Shown: positions 1 to 11,867, counted from the stretch's first letter. The stretch is DNA of 64,000 nt from Adiantum capillus-veneris (GCA_014529385.2 CM043952.1:59780119-59844118), one strand, 5' to 3'. Notes: generated by a model from the sequence alone, not told the origin. Made by a program: numbers and translations.

Positions 1-917
1 TTGTAGGGGTGGGGGTTTTGCCAAGCGCGGCTATCTCTCGGTTGAGCTATCGCATCTCCTACCGCGCCCTACCCTCGTTGGCCCATATTTTTTGATCACG
101 AGAGAGGTTGCTACGCCTGCCTCCTACGGGGGGAGAACCAGCAACCAGTTGGTGAGCGTCTCGCCATTGCGGGCCCTTCACTCAAGTGCAGGCAGCAAGG
201 GTTTTCTTAGCTCGGGCTTGGCTCCCCTTTTTTAGCCTGCTCCCTTGGTGGATCTATTGGTTGTAGTACTTTGTGGTGATCACTGGTCTATGGTGGACTT
301 TTCTTTCTGTTGGCGCTCAAATTCTGGTCCGCTCATGCTCGCCTTGGTGAATCTGGGTTTTGTGGATTTTTGTGGAAGCTCTCTGAGGTAGGTGGCTTAT
401 TGGTGGCAGCGGCTCTGTCCTGGTGGCACCTTCGAGAGCTTCTGTTGGTGATGGGGATGATGGCCTCCACCCGTTTGTCTTTTCTAGATCTTCTCTCTGA
501 GATCCACTGAAACCTTTTCTTGTGTGAAACGTCCACTCCCAAAGGGGATGCCCAAATGCTGAAATATCCTTCCTTTAGACATAGTCTCCCTTGACCATAC
601 CGAAGGATCAAATGTGTCATTTTACTTCAGAGAGATCAATTTGGACTTCTCAATACTACACTTACCCCGAAGACAAAGAAAATATTTGCACAATCTCAAG
701 GGTCTTCTTGAGTAACTGAAGTGGGTGCAAGCGTACAAGAGATAATTAAAATCACAATGCAACTATCTAGCAAGACCATAAGACTCATAAGCCCTGTAGG
801 CAACCAAGGTGAGGTGCCCAAAGAATAGTGTGGAAGAGTGTAGGGAAATGCTTAAAAAACGTGACACACTGTGGACTCTCACTCAAGGCAAGCGTGTTGA
901 AAAAATATCTCTCCTAC
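1..917. other. Non-coding stretch, no gene seen
   Basis: No reading frame here has a recognisable domain or convincing coding character. It ends where a family A LTR fragment begins. It may be older repeat DNA, but I find no second copy in the window. Confidence 0.5.
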
Positions 918-1117
918 TGTTAGCAGCGGCTAACACAGGCTACACCAATTATACACCAAGCTGTGGATGTGCTATAGTGCACAATATTTTCTATCCACAT
1001 TGTATAAGGTCTTGGGCTCATTTGGGAGTTCCAAAGTTGTATATGCTAGCCAGATAGCTCAACTTAATCCCATAGTAGGAGGCTTTGTGGTGCATGCCTT
1101 TATAAGGAACCCTTTTA
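918..1117 (+). repeat. Truncated LTR, family A (first copy)
   Basis: It starts TGTTAGCAGCGGCTAACACA and matches the first ~200 bp of the LTRs at 2962 and 9837, including the run ending AAGGAACCCTTTT. The match stops there and the sequence jumps directly into the 3' part of the family A internal region (TCCAAATGTTTGG). The remaining ~800 bp of LTR and the 5' internal region are therefore missing. This looks like a deletion or illegitimate recombination inside a tandem LTR array. Confidence 0.8.
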
Positions 1118-2961
1118 ATCCAAATGTTTGGATTAAAGTTGTATACATGCTAGCTCATAGCTTGTTCAAACATTAAATATTTTCATTGTGAGCTAGTGTT
1201 TAGCCAACTTATTTGAGCACTTTCAAAGGACAAATTTGGATATTAAGAGCCATTCATTTCATTTCATCAAGTTGCACTCATCTCTAGCTCATGGATTGCA
1301 CTAAAAAATTGAAAATCTCATGTGAGCTAGTTGTTAGAAGCCAACTTTTTGGAAAACTTTAAATTGTAAAATTTGGCTATCGAGAGCCACTTCATTTCAT
1401 AAAGTTGCATTATTTTCAGCTCTTGGCTTGTTTTTAATTCCATACTTCAAGTGAGCTTGAAACTAATCAAACTTTTGAATCATGCATGAGAGTTGGTAAA
1501 AATTCTCAAATGTGCTTATGTAGAAGCATTTTATCTCTCTCATTGTTGTTATGTATGCATAAATTTGCTACTTTAGAGCATCATGTGCATAACCAAAGGC
1601 ATTTTTTTCCTTGGGTTTTTTCCCTTTGGCAAATTTGGGTATGCAAGACCCTAGCGTTAGGTTTTCATTAATGTTTTTTGTGTGCTTTTGGATTTTAATA
1701 AAAGGCTTTGGAGCTTGTGTTTACACTTGTCTTCAAATCAGCTTCTTTTGCAAATAAAAAGATCAAGAGACTTCTCTACACAAAGGGGATGCTTGCTCAA
1801 GGATACACAAAGAGCATGAATAGGTGTAATCCTTCCATGATTTTGCTCTTTTGTTCATCTTCTAATTCTTTTGCTTGGCTTAAGTGAAATTTTTCTTCTC
1901 ATGTTCGAAAGCTAGGCATCCTGAAGTTTCAAAATTTTGCTTTGTGAAAATTAACTCATAAAAAAATTAGGTTTTATGTGTGTAAATCATAGGTAATTGG
2001 CCTTGACCTTAGGTTAATATAGGTTCATTTCTCATTAGTCCTAGATTCTTAGTGATAGTCTTAATACTCCATTCATTTTTAACATAACCTAGGGCTATGA
2101 TTAGGTTTTTAGTCTTTTAGTCCAATTGCCATTAGAATCTCATGTTGGAAGAATAAAAATTTGGTAAAAAATGAATCATGAAGCGAAGAAGTGTCCAAAA
2201 AAGTAGCAAAAATGATACTAAGGGACATGAAAATAAAAATTCTATGTTATGTTGTGTCTACGTGAGGCCTAGCGCCTTATTGGCACTTGGCAGGCGAGGG
2301 GAATCACCTTGGCTCACTTGATCAAGGCCCTAAATCGATGCCCTGGGTTGATAAGGGTTAGCCGTTGCCTTGGTAAGCTAGTAGGCTTTTGGAACCCCTT
2401 CTTGAGGGTTCCAGGAGCTGAGAGTCACACCTAGACTTGCCTTGGGGTGGTAACCTTGTGATTGTGCTTTAATTTTTCTATGAATGACAAAAACACAACT
2501 TCCATGAGCTTCAAAAAGCTTTGACAATGTACTAATAGATTAGGAGCTTTTTGAATAGCCCATAGACATGATAGACTTTGAATGATTTATTAAGATTGTT
2601 CACATAGTTTTTAGGTTAGTAGGTTTATGAACCTACAGTACCTAGGGTCATAATTGATTGCTTGTGTTTCATGCATAAAACTAAAATTTCAAGTGGTTTA
2701 ATCTTCACAATAGTATAGTTGTTTTTTTGCTTTATGTTGTATAGTTTTTTACCATGATTCACCCATTAGTTAGAAGAAAAAATTCACTTTGCATGAATTC
2801 TCATTGTACTTCATGTTTTGTATCCTTTGTGGCCTTTTTTCTCATTACTTGTTCTTATGTTTTGCAGCTTAACATTTCTTCCAAGGACATGCTTTCTATC
2901 ATGTCACCGTGTCTTGCTTCACCGGCACATGAGGACGTGCGCCAAATTAGGAAGGGGGGAA
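1118..2961 (+). mobile_element. 3' internal segment of family A element, first copy
   Basis: This ~1.84-kb stretch is a near-identical direct repeat of 7979-9836, with scattered substitutions and small indels. It has no long ORF. It ends in a purine-rich tract (AGGAAGGGGGGAA, about 2949-2961) directly before an LTR, the expected position of a polypurine tract. It is the tail of an element whose 5' part has been lost. Confidence 0.85.
2949..2961 (+). promoter_or_regulatory. Polypurine tract before family A LTR
   Basis: An A/G-only run immediately 5' of TGTTAGCATC, repeated at 9824-9836 before the next LTR. In LTR retrotransposons this tract primes plus-strand DNA synthesis. Confidence 0.75.
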
Positions 2962-3867
2962 TGTTAGCATCGGCTAACACAGGCTACACCAACTATGCAC
3001 CAAGCTGTGGATGTCAAGCTGTGGATGTGCTATAGTGCACAAAATTTTCTATCCACATTGTATAAGATCTTGGGCTAATTTGGGAGTTCCAAAGTTGTAT
3101 ATGCTAGCTAGAAAGCTCAACTTAATCCCATAGTAGGAGGCTTTGTGGTGCATGCCTTTATAAGGAACCCTTTTATGCAAAGAGGTCATTCTGGAGTGGT
3201 CCTTTTGAGAACTCTCTCTCTAGAGTAGGTCTTGATGGCCTAGCCTTTGAGCTTAATGCCCATGCTTAGAAGGCTAGTGCTAATCACATGTAATTAGTGT
3301 AATACTCTCTTAATTAATTTAGTTTTCATTATGTTGTCAATCATGTTTCTCTACTTTTCGTCATTTTTTTGAAGTGTTGACCTTTTCTAATCTAACTCTT
3401 ACTTATGCTAAGCTACTCCGATTAGTGGAGTCCTTATCTAACTCTCTCGATTAAGTGGAGTGGGCGTACTCGTGATTAAGGGATTAGAGTTGTCCTCTAA
3501 TGGTGTGCTTGTGTGTGTGTAGGTTTAAGAAGCGTTGAGCTTAATTTGATTATGTGTGACTTGATTTGGACACCATGATTGGCATGGTTGGGGTGGCCGA
3601 CTTGAATGGGATCTTGTGTGCTTAATCATCAATGCATGTAATTAGAGTTGTGCTTGAGAGACTCCAAGATTAGTGTGTTTCACTTCATTGCTTGATGTGT
3701 GTAGATGATTGCTTGTATTGATGCTTGATGTGCGATTAGTATTAGTTGATTTGGGATGATTTCTATTTGCATTGGAGGATGCACGCTCTTGAATCCTCTC
3801 AATCTTTGCATCTGATGACGCTCTCGCACATTCTTTGTGTGATGCCTCCAAGCCCTAGCCGGGTCAT

Positions 3868-3931
<64 letters not shown>

Positions 3932-3981
3932 GATTGATAGATTTTTTGGGAGATTGCCTATGCTATGGCGAGCCTCAAACA
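2962..3981 (+). repeat. Complete LTR, family A (middle copy)
   Basis: About 1020 bp, starting TGTTAGCATC and ending CTCAAACA, so TG...CA bounded. A polypurine tract precedes it and a tRNA-Asp type primer-binding site follows it, so it can act as 3' LTR for the left copy and 5' LTR for the right copy. It contains CTTTATAAGG about 200 bp in as a possible TATA box and a (CT)n tract at 3869-3929 near its end. It carries a short duplication of AAGCTGTGGATGTC absent from the other copies. Confidence 0.85.
3869..3929 (+). repeat. (CT)n microsatellite inside LTR A
   Basis: An uninterrupted CT run of about 61 bp. The same position in the next LTR holds a CT run of about 73 bp (10789-10861), so the microsatellite belongs to the family LTR and differs in length between copies. 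Confidence 0.95.
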
Positions 3982-3982
3982 T

Positions 3983-4000
3983 TGGCGCCGTTGCCGGGGA
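3983..4000 (+). promoter_or_regulatory. Primer-binding site, tRNA-Asp type
   Basis: TGGCGCCGTTGCCGGGGA begins two bases after the LTR end. It is the reverse complement of the 3' end (with CCA) of plant tRNA-Asp, the primer used by several plant gypsy lineages. An identical site follows the element B LTR at 11850. Confidence 0.9.
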
Positions 4001-5135
4001 ACGGGTTGCCTATGCTTGTGGAGTTGAGGTTGCAAAAGATAAGAGTAATTTGATTACCGATTTCTTTTAATTAGGTAGGATTTGATTTGTGTGTAGTGTA
4101 ATTAGGTTTAATTAGATGTGTATAGAGTCATTTCACCCCAAAATTCCCTAAATTCTCTTTTGATTTTGCTAATTTTTCACTAACCTTTACTAATTTTGCA
4201 TCCAATTTATGCTAAATGTGCTAACCTAACCACTAATTTTGATTTGTAATGTATGCTAAATCCCCTTAATTGAGGAGGATCATCACTCTTAATTGCTCGA
4301 ATCTATGCCTAATCATGTGATTGAGTGTTGATTTTGGTCAATTTTTTGATCAATTTTGGACTGAATCGGAGTTGCACACATGTGTGTGCAATGGAGTGTC
4401 TACGCGAGGAGCAATGACGAAGCGAGCAAGCAATCAATTGTAAGTGGATTGACCTACTCCGTTCAATTTTTGATTGATTAAGTTGATCCCATTGAGTTGC
4501 TAAATCATTGCTAAATATAGGTGTGTGTGCCTAATTGATGGAATTTATGCCTAATTTGATGAAATTGGAATGAAATTGTAATCAAATAGGATGCCTAGAT
4601 GCTTGTGGAATGGTAGTTTTGCATAAATTGTGCGTGCAAATCACTAAACTGATGTGTATGTGAGGCTATTCCGGTCATGGAGTAGGCCTAATTGCCAAAA
4701 TTAGGGCAAGATTTGAATGTGTGTGCCCCTTTTAAATAACTTTGATGAGAAGATTTATGGTCAAATTGAACACCTAAATGCTTGTAGATTGATGATTTTG
4801 CAAGAAATGTGTGTGCAAATTGGCCTAATTTCGTTGCTAATTGAGCAAAAAATTGGATTTGTGCACCTAATTTTTGTGTGTGTGCAATGGTAAATTGAGT
4901 TAAAATTTGATCAATTTTTTATTCAAATTGAGTTAATTTAGCATGTATATACTCATGTATGTGTGATCAAGTGTGCAATTGATGAAATGCAATGAGTGTT
5001 TAATGAAATTTTTGCACAAATCAACGGCCTAAATTTAGGTGTGTGTGCCTAATTAATGGCCAATTATGCCTAAATTGTGAATGATTAATTGATATTTTAC
5101 CAATTATGATGATTAAATTGGCTAGTGATTAGTAT

Positions 5136-5318
5136 ATGCACCACAAATTTGACAAAACGGTTGAAGCTAATTGCTCAATCGATGCACAATTGTGGACAAA
5201 TTGTTTGGATGCCATTGTTATGATTGAAAATTTGTATGAACATGGCAATGTGGTATTGAATTTGGGAATTTTCGAAGATGAAATGAGCAATAATGTGGAG
5301 CTCATGTATGAATTTTGA
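5136..5318 (+). CDS. Short ORF in family A leader, doubtful
   Basis: A 60-codon ORF starting MHHKFDKTVEANCSIDAQLW. No family recognised. It lies about 1.1 kb downstream of the primer-binding site, where a gag gene would begin, and could be a last remnant of one, but nothing confirms translation. Confidence 0.2.
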   Translation: MHHKFDKTVEANCSIDAQLWTNCLDAIVMIENLYEHGNVVLNLGIFEDEMSNNVELMYEF

Positions 5319-6136
5319 TTTTATGCTCCTCGCCAATCCAAACACAAACTCACACACCCTTAAATTTCCGTAGGAACCTTCTCTAAAGAGGTAAATCAAA
5401 AGGAAAAAAAAATTTGCACCACCCCCGCCTTGCATTTTGTCTGTCTCAACCCCACCGAACTGCCGAATATGGCACGCAGAAAACGACGCACACACATGCC
5501 GATTTCGCTTGGCTTTATTCTCTCTCTCTCTCACACACACACACAAACTTTCTTAGGAGCTACTGACCCGGAGCGACCCCACCCACTTGCTTGAATCGTG
5601 AGACAACACACAACACACGCTTTTTCTGCATCATGCTGGCCCACCCTCTCTCGCTGGCATGGCTGGATCGGATCTCGAATCCCCTGACCTTGTCTCACAG
5701 CAAAGTAGCCCCATGTTCTCTCTGCACACACACGGGTGCAGTTCAAGCGCTATAGTCCCATGACGCGCCTTGGCTTGGATTCCAACTGCACACAAAAACT
5801 ATCTTTCGAAAGCGCCAAATCAGGCAGCCTGCGTCCACACACCCATTTGCTAACTTGGCTGCTTTTTGGCAATCAATGCAAAAATGAAAAGGGCTCTTAA
5901 CTCCGACCCCTTGCCCTGCATGGCCCAGCCTGACCTTCCGCTATTTGCACCTCTCTCTCTCACACACACACACTGGGGACTGGCTGCTTTGGCTCTCTCT
6001 CATCTGAGTCCCATTTTATGATTGCTCCAAACCCAGTCCTGCTCAGTTGATGCTCCTGCACCTGCCTCGGCCACTTTCAGCTCGCAATCTTTGCACTTGG
6101 CCCCTCCCATGATCCCATCACACGCAAACATGTCTC

Positions 6137-6657
6137 ATGAGAGTGACAAGGACTCCTCCAGAATTATGGCAAAATCCAGGCAATTCACATCTTTATGCCA
6201 TTTTCGATGAAAACATCGGAAGTACGGATAACGACGATGGCCCAGAGGCAACATCGACGTGGCTAGACTCCAATTACCATCATGGAGAAATTGCTACTTG
6301 CGAATTTCTTTACTGTGAAGCTACTTTCACAAGTGTAGGAAGTCTCATATGCATGACATGTATGGATCATGTACACCACTCAGTAGCTACGGACTTGGGT
6401 TCCATATTTGAAGGACGTTGCCCACTTCCTCTTGCTTATGATCTTGATAAAAATACATGGCAACTTTTGCCCGCCAGCCAGAAAGTAAACTTTATGGGTC
6501 TCTTTTCACTCGAGCCTTCAGTGATGTCTCAGATGTGAAGTCATATGGCTATAAACGATTTCAAATATGCAGGCATGATTCAAAGATGTTGATGGATTCT
6601 GGCCGAGAGGTTTGGGTAGTTGTAATGGAAAGCTTGGAAAAGATTAAAGTGAGTTAG
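6137..6657 (+). pseudogene. Coding-like fragment in family A internal region, unrecognised
   Basis: Two overlapping frames read as plausible protein. The first (to 6538) contains CEFLYCEATF, then MTCMDHVHHS, a Cys/His pattern loosely like a small zinc-binding module, then AYDLDKNTWQLLPAS, reminiscent of a kelch-type strand. The second (6457-6657) continues with YGSLFTRAF and REVWVVVMESLEKIKVS before a stop. They overlap by ~80 bp, suggesting one frameshift. It matches no retroelement domain I know. It may be a host exon captured by the element, or chance; no introns can be assigned. Confidence 0.3.
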
Positions 6658-6659
6658 GC

Positions 6660-7978
6660 ATCCAAGCATGATCACCCTCACATGAGCGATGGAGTAGAAC
6701 TTTGTCTGTACATCATCACTTTTTATCACCAGTGTTAGAAATTCCTTAGCTACCATGCCATGATGCAACATTGATGCCAGTCCCGCTTGCGGTGACCCAC
6801 TTGCCACATTGCTCAGTGCATACATACAACCCTGGCTACATCAGATGGTGGTTATGAAACTCCAAGAGGTCTTGTCTCGGCGAGTCGCTAGTGACATCAC
6901 TTGCATCGGCGACAGGGAGACCCAAGCTGAGTTGTAGCGGCTCGACCTCACCGTGCCCACTTGGTCAGAAAGTCGAGCTATGCTCATAGCTCGTAATCCC
7001 TGCCTCTACTACCGATTCAACACCACTTGCCTTCACTACAAATGATGACGCTGGACTGCTTCACTGACGGCTCCCTACTTCACTTGTCAGCCTCTCAGTA
7101 TAATAAGCATGCATACTACATCGCCACTGCATCGGGCTTCTGAGCACCATTCGCCAACACTAAACAAACCTCTCAGGGACTCTCTGTCTCCCTTCAGATT
7201 CGCCTCATCGACAGCTCAGTGCTCAGTCACGAAAAAAAGAAAAACCCTGAAAATCAAATTAAAACCTCTCCAATTTTCTCTTTAATAAATGTTTTAAAGA
7301 GGAGTTCCCACCAAACCTTCATAAACTTCTCCCTCTCTCGTCCCATAGCACGCTAAGATTGTCTATGCAGTCAAGAAATCCACAGCCCTATTTTAACTTT
7401 CTACAGGAGAGCATATTGGTTCATCTATGAATTGCGGTTCTTTTTATAAATTGCAATAAACTTCCGATGTATGTAACTTATCATGCCAACCCTTTTTAGT
7501 GCTTACTTTGAATGCTAAATTCTCTCATGCACTAATGGTTGAACCCTATTTCATGCATAAATAAAATGCACAAATGCTCTTTGGCTTATGCATGATATGG
7601 TGCTTGGTTTAATTGAAAGATTGTCCTTGCAATAAATGAAAGAAATTCTTGTAATTTGCATGTGAAATTTTTCGATTTTGAGAGCTACCTTGGATGAAAA
7701 GTTGTGCTTGGATTTGACATTGCTTTAAATTTTAGTGCTTGATATTAATGTAAAACCATGCAGGGCACTAAAATTGAGCTTGTTTTAACGGCCAAAAGAG
7801 AGCATTTTGGGTTGTGAATGATCATGTATTTTTTAGTGCTTACTTTAAATGAAAAAATGCAAGAGCACTAATGATTTGAACTTTTTTGAAGGGATGTGGC
7901 AGGCCGTGTGTGATTCCAAATGATCCAAGAAGGGGTCATCATTGCAATATATTGCAAAATTTGGCTACTTAGAGCCAT
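6660..7978. other. Non-coding part of family A internal region
   Basis: No convincing ORF. It contains AT-rich sequence with variants of 'TTTAGTGCTTACTTT' near 7495 and 7832, suggesting weak internal repetition. It is present only once in this window. Confidence 0.5.
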
Positions 7979-9823
7979 TCCAAATGTTTGGATTAAAGTT
8001 GTATACATGCTAGCTCATAGCTTGTTCAAACGTTAAATCTTTTCATTGTGAGCTAGTGTTTAGCCAACTTATTTGAGCACTTTCAAAGGACAAATTTGGC
8101 TATTAAGAGCCATTCATTTCATTTCATCAAGTTGCACTCATCTCTAGCTCATGGATTGCACTAAAAAATTGAAAATCTCATGTGAGCTAGTTGTTAGAAG
8201 CCAACTTTTTGGAAAACTTTAAATTGTAAAATTTGGCTATCGAGAGCCACTTCATTTCATAAAGTTGCATTATTTTCAGCTCTTGGCTTGTTTTTAATTC
8301 CATACTTCAAGTAAGCTTGAAAGTAATCAAACTTTTGAATCATGCATGAGAGTTGGTAAAAATTCTCAAATGTGCTTATGTAGAAGCATTTTATCTCTCT
8401 CATTGTTGTTATGTATGCATAAATTTGCTACTTTAGAGCATCATGTGCATAACCAAAGGCATTTTTTTCCTTGGGTTTTTTCCCTTTGGCAAATTTGGGT
8501 ATGCAAGACCCTAGCATTAGGTTTTCATTAATGTTTTTTGTGTGCTTTTGGATTTTAATAAAAAGCTTTGGAGCTTGTGTTTACACTTGTCTTCAAATCA
8601 GCTTCTTTTGCAAATAAAAAGATCAAGAGACTTCTCTACACAAAGGGGATGCTTGCTCAAGGATGCACAAAGAGCATGAATAGATGTAATCCTTCCATGA
8701 TTTTGCTTTTTTGTTCATCTTCTCATTCTTTTGCTTGGCTTAAGTGAAATTTTGCTTCTAAGCTATGGTTTTTTCATGTTCGAAAGCTAGGCATCTTGAA
8801 GTTTCAACATTTTTCTTTGTGAAAATTAACTCATCAAAAAATTAGGTTTTATGTGTGTAAATCATAGGTAATTGGCCTTGACCTTAGGTTAATATAGGTT
8901 CATTTCTCATTAGTCATAGATTCTTAGTGATAGTCTTAATACTCCATTCATTTTTAACATAACCTAGGGCTATGATTAGGTTTTTAGTCTTTTAGTCCAA
9001 TTGCCATTAGACTCTCATGTTGGAAGAATAAAAATTTGGTAAAAATTGAATCATGAAGCAAAAAAGTGTCCAAAAAAGTAGCAAAAATGATACTAAGCCA
9101 CATGAAAATAAAAATTCTATGTTATGTTGTGTCTACGTGAGGCCTAGTGCCTTATTGGCACTTGGCAGGCGAGGGGAATCACCTTGGATCACTTGGTCAA
9201 GGCCCTAAATCGATGCCATGGGCTGATAGGGGTTAGCCGTCGCCTTGGTAAGCTAGCAGGATTTTGGAACACCTTCTTGAGGGTTCAAGGAGCTGAGAGT
9301 CACACCTAGACTTGCCTTGGGGTGGTAACCTTGTGATTGTGCTTTAATTTTTCTATGAATGACAAAAACACAACTTCCATGAGCTTCAAAAAGCTTTGAC
9401 AATGTACTAATAGATTATGAGCTTTTTTTATAGCCCATAGACATGATAGACTTTGAATGATTTATTAAGATTGTTCACATAGTTTTTAGGCTAGTAGGTT
9501 TATGAACCTACATTACCTAGGGTCATAATTGATTGCTTGTGTTTCATGCATTAAACTAAAATTTCAAGTGGTTTAATCTTCACAATAGTATAGTTGTTTT
9601 TTTGCTTTATGTTGTATAGTTTTTTACCATGATTCACCCATTAGTTAGAAGCAAAAATTCACTTTGCACGAATTCTCATTGTACTTCATGTTTTGTATCC
9701 TTTGTGGCCTTTTTTCTCATTACTTGTTCTTATGTTTTGCAGCTTAACATTTCTTCCAAGGACATGCTTACTATCATGTCACCATGTCTTGCTTCACCGG
9801 CACATGAGGACGTGCGCCAAATT

Positions 9824-9836
9824 AGGAAGGGGGGAA
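9824..9836 (+). promoter_or_regulatory. Polypurine tract before right family A LTR
   Basis: AGGAAGGGGGGAA immediately before TGTTAGCATC. It is the same tract in the same position as at 2949-2961. Confidence 0.75.
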
Positions 9837-10478
9837 TGTTAGCATCGGGTAACACAGGCTACACCAATTATGCACCAAGTTGTGGATGTGCTATAGTGCA
9901 CAATATTTTCTATCTACATTGTATAAGGTCTTGGGCTCATTTGGGAGTTCCAAAGTTGTATATGCTAGCTAGAAAGCTCAACTTAATCCCATAGTAGGAG
10001 GCTTTGTGGTACATGCCTTTATAAGGAATCCTTTTATGCAAAGAGGTCATTCTGGAGTGGTCCTTTTGAGAACTCTCTCTCTAGAGTAGGTCTTGATGGC
10101 CTAGCCTTTGAGCTTAATGCCCATGCTTAGAAGGCTAGTGCTAATCACAAGTAATTAGTGTAATCCTCTCTTAATTAATCTAGTTTTCATTATGTTGTCA
10201 ATCATGTTTCTCTACTTTTCGTCATTGTTTTGAAGTGTTGATCTTTTCTAATCTAACTCTTACTTATGCTAAGCTATTCCGATTAGTGGAGTCCTTATCT
10301 AACTCTCTCGATGAAGTGGAGTGGGCGTACTCGTGATTGAGGGATTAGAGTTGTCCTCTAATGGTATGTTTGTGTGTGTGTAGGTTTAAGAAGCCTTGAG
10401 CTTAATTTGATTATGTGTGACTTGATTTGGACACCATGATTGGCATGGTTGGGGTGGCTGACTTGAATGCGATCTTGT

Positions 10479-10596
10479 GTGCTTAATCGTCAATTCATGT
10501 AATTAGAGTTGTGCTTGAGAGACTCCAAGATTAGTGTGTGCTTAATCGTCAATGCATGTTATTAGAGTTGTGCTTGAGAGACTCGAAGATTAGTGT
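10479..10596 (+). repeat. 59-bp tandem duplication inside LTR A
   Basis: GTGCTTAATCGTCAAT begins at 10479 and again at 10538. The units include the GTTGTGCTTGAGAGACTC motif. The corresponding place in the LTR at 2962-3981 has a single copy. Confidence 0.85.
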
Positions 10597-10787
10597 GTTT
10601 CGCTTCGTTGCTTGATGTGTATTGATGATTGCTTGTATTGATGCTTGATGTGTGTTTAGCATTAGTTGTTTTGGAATGATTTCTATTTGCAGTGGAGGAT
10701 GCACGCTCTTGAATCCTTTCAATCTTTGCATCCGATGAAGCTCTTGAACATTCTTTGTGTGATGCCTCCAAGCCCTAGCCGGGTCAT

Positions 10788-10788
<1 letters not shown>

Positions 10789-10861
<73 letters not shown>
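10789..10861 (+). repeat. (CT)n microsatellite inside right LTR A
   Basis: An uninterrupted CT run of about 73 bp, in the same LTR position as 3869-3929. Confidence 0.95.
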
Positions 10862-10863
<2 letters not shown>

Positions 10864-10906
10864 GATTGATAGATTTTGTGGGAGATTGCCTATGCTATGG
10901 CAAGCC

Positions 10907-10921
10907 AAGGAAGGGGGGGAG
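10907..10921 (+). promoter_or_regulatory. Polypurine-like tract immediately before LTR B
   Basis: AAGGAAGGGGGGGAG directly precedes TGTTAGAAGC. A polypurine tract belongs before a 3' LTR, yet this LTR is followed by a primer-binding site and the internal region of B. The LTR therefore carries both marks, as in a tandem or recombinant array. Confidence 0.65.
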
Positions 10922-11848
10922 TGTTAGAAGCTGGACACACCCTACGGAAAATGACGGCTCGGCATATTATTGTTTTTTGTAATTATGCATGTACTGAGAA
11001 AAACCCGACATTTCACCTTGTAAATATTGGGGCTTACAGAATTTTCCAGATTGTATCCCAGTTTTGATATTTAGATTGAGTAGATGGTTAATTTGGAACA
11101 TTAGGGTTTGAGAATTGTAAGGTATTTATACCACTTTTTGTCCTTAATGAAAACCCTTTTGTCATTTTAAACAGTTTTGAAGTCTGTGAGTGAGCGTACT
11201 GTGTACGAGAGAGAGTGTGAGCTTCATCTTGACGCTACGTTTGCACCGGTGGTCGGAATCGAGTGCAGAGAAGTGCAGCGTGTTGCCCCCGACGAGAGCT
11301 ACGCGCCGATACCTACATTGCGCAAGTACGGTCCGGTTTTTCAAGCTCCATCTATGAGCTTCACCTGGTGATTCAGTGTGCATACATTGTCCGATTTTGC
11401 ATTGCAACATATCCACGTTCACATTGAGTAGAGCTACACATTAGGCACTTTAGATTTTGGAAACTAAGACCTGCAGATTTCGGCTTGACATCCTACGTGA
11501 TTTTGCACCGGGTGTTTTAGGTTGGGATTTTGGTTCATAGACCTTAGGGAGAGCGACCTATTGGTGTTAGTAGGGTCTCCTTCAAGTTCTATGGTGTTTT
11601 GAGATTGTTTGATGGGTGTTCGGCTCTAGAAAGCGTTGTAAGAAGTTTCCTCTTATGCACTCATGAAGGCTGTGACTTAGACATTGGGCAAGGACCTCTG
11701 TAGGAATTAGTTAGGAGTCGGTCGAGTGTAGGTTGACACCCTATGATTGCTTCCACGTGCCTACGGGTCGAGCTTCGTTCTGAGCTAAAAAATCTTGTTA
11801 GGTGAGTTCTCGCTGTGCTGACGTCCGTCGCGGCGTATCCGTTCAACA
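10922..11848 (+). repeat. 5' LTR of Ty3/gypsy element B
   Basis: A 927-bp LTR, TGTTAGAAGC...TTCAACA. A possible TATA-like stretch (GGTATTTATACC, ~11122-11133) lies before the transcribed part. Its last ~680 bp (from AAACAGTTTTGAAG at 11169) are repeated at 43509-44188. It also contains one half-site, GACATCCTACGTG, of the palindrome found in the B leader and 3' region. Confidence 0.85.
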
Positions 11849-11849
11849 T

Positions 11850-11867
11850 TGGCGCCGTTGCCGGGGA
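11850..11867 (+). promoter_or_regulatory. Primer-binding site of element B (tRNA-Asp)
   Basis: TGGCGCCGTTGCCGGGGA, two bases past the LTR end. It complements the 3' end of plant tRNA-Asp and fixes the left LTR boundary and plus orientation of B. Confidence 0.9.

Larger units (their letters stand above)
3982..9836 (+). mobile_element. Non-coding internal region of family A element (LARD-like)
   Basis: A 5.85-kb internal region between two family A LTRs, with a primer-binding site at its start and a polypurine tract at its end. No Gag, protease, RT, RNase H or integrase can be read in any frame. This is the pattern of a large retrotransposon derivative that depends on another element's proteins. 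The shared tRNA-Asp site and near-identical polypurine tract make a gypsy element like B a plausible helper (inference). Positions 4000-5330 resemble an AT-rich leader, 5340-6030 is CT/CA-rich, 6022-6660 holds an unexplained coding-like patch, and 7979-9836 repeats 1119-2961. Confidence 0.75.
9837..10906 (+). repeat. LTR of family A, right copy, 3' tip lost
   Basis: It matches 2962-3981 up to GCTATGGCAAGCC, where the final CTCAAACA of the complete LTR is replaced by a purine tract and the element B LTR. It differs from the middle copy by a 59-bp tandem duplication (10479-10596) and a longer CT run. The loss of the exact LTR end means no target-site duplication can be read for this element. 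Confidence 0.8.

Noticed and set aside
3680..3982. Long RE-repeat protein frame on the minus strand over the CT tract
   Set aside because: The Arg-Glu run is only a translation of the (CT)n microsatellite; the same applies near 10549-10908, 47258, 53400-53757 and 61180-61477.
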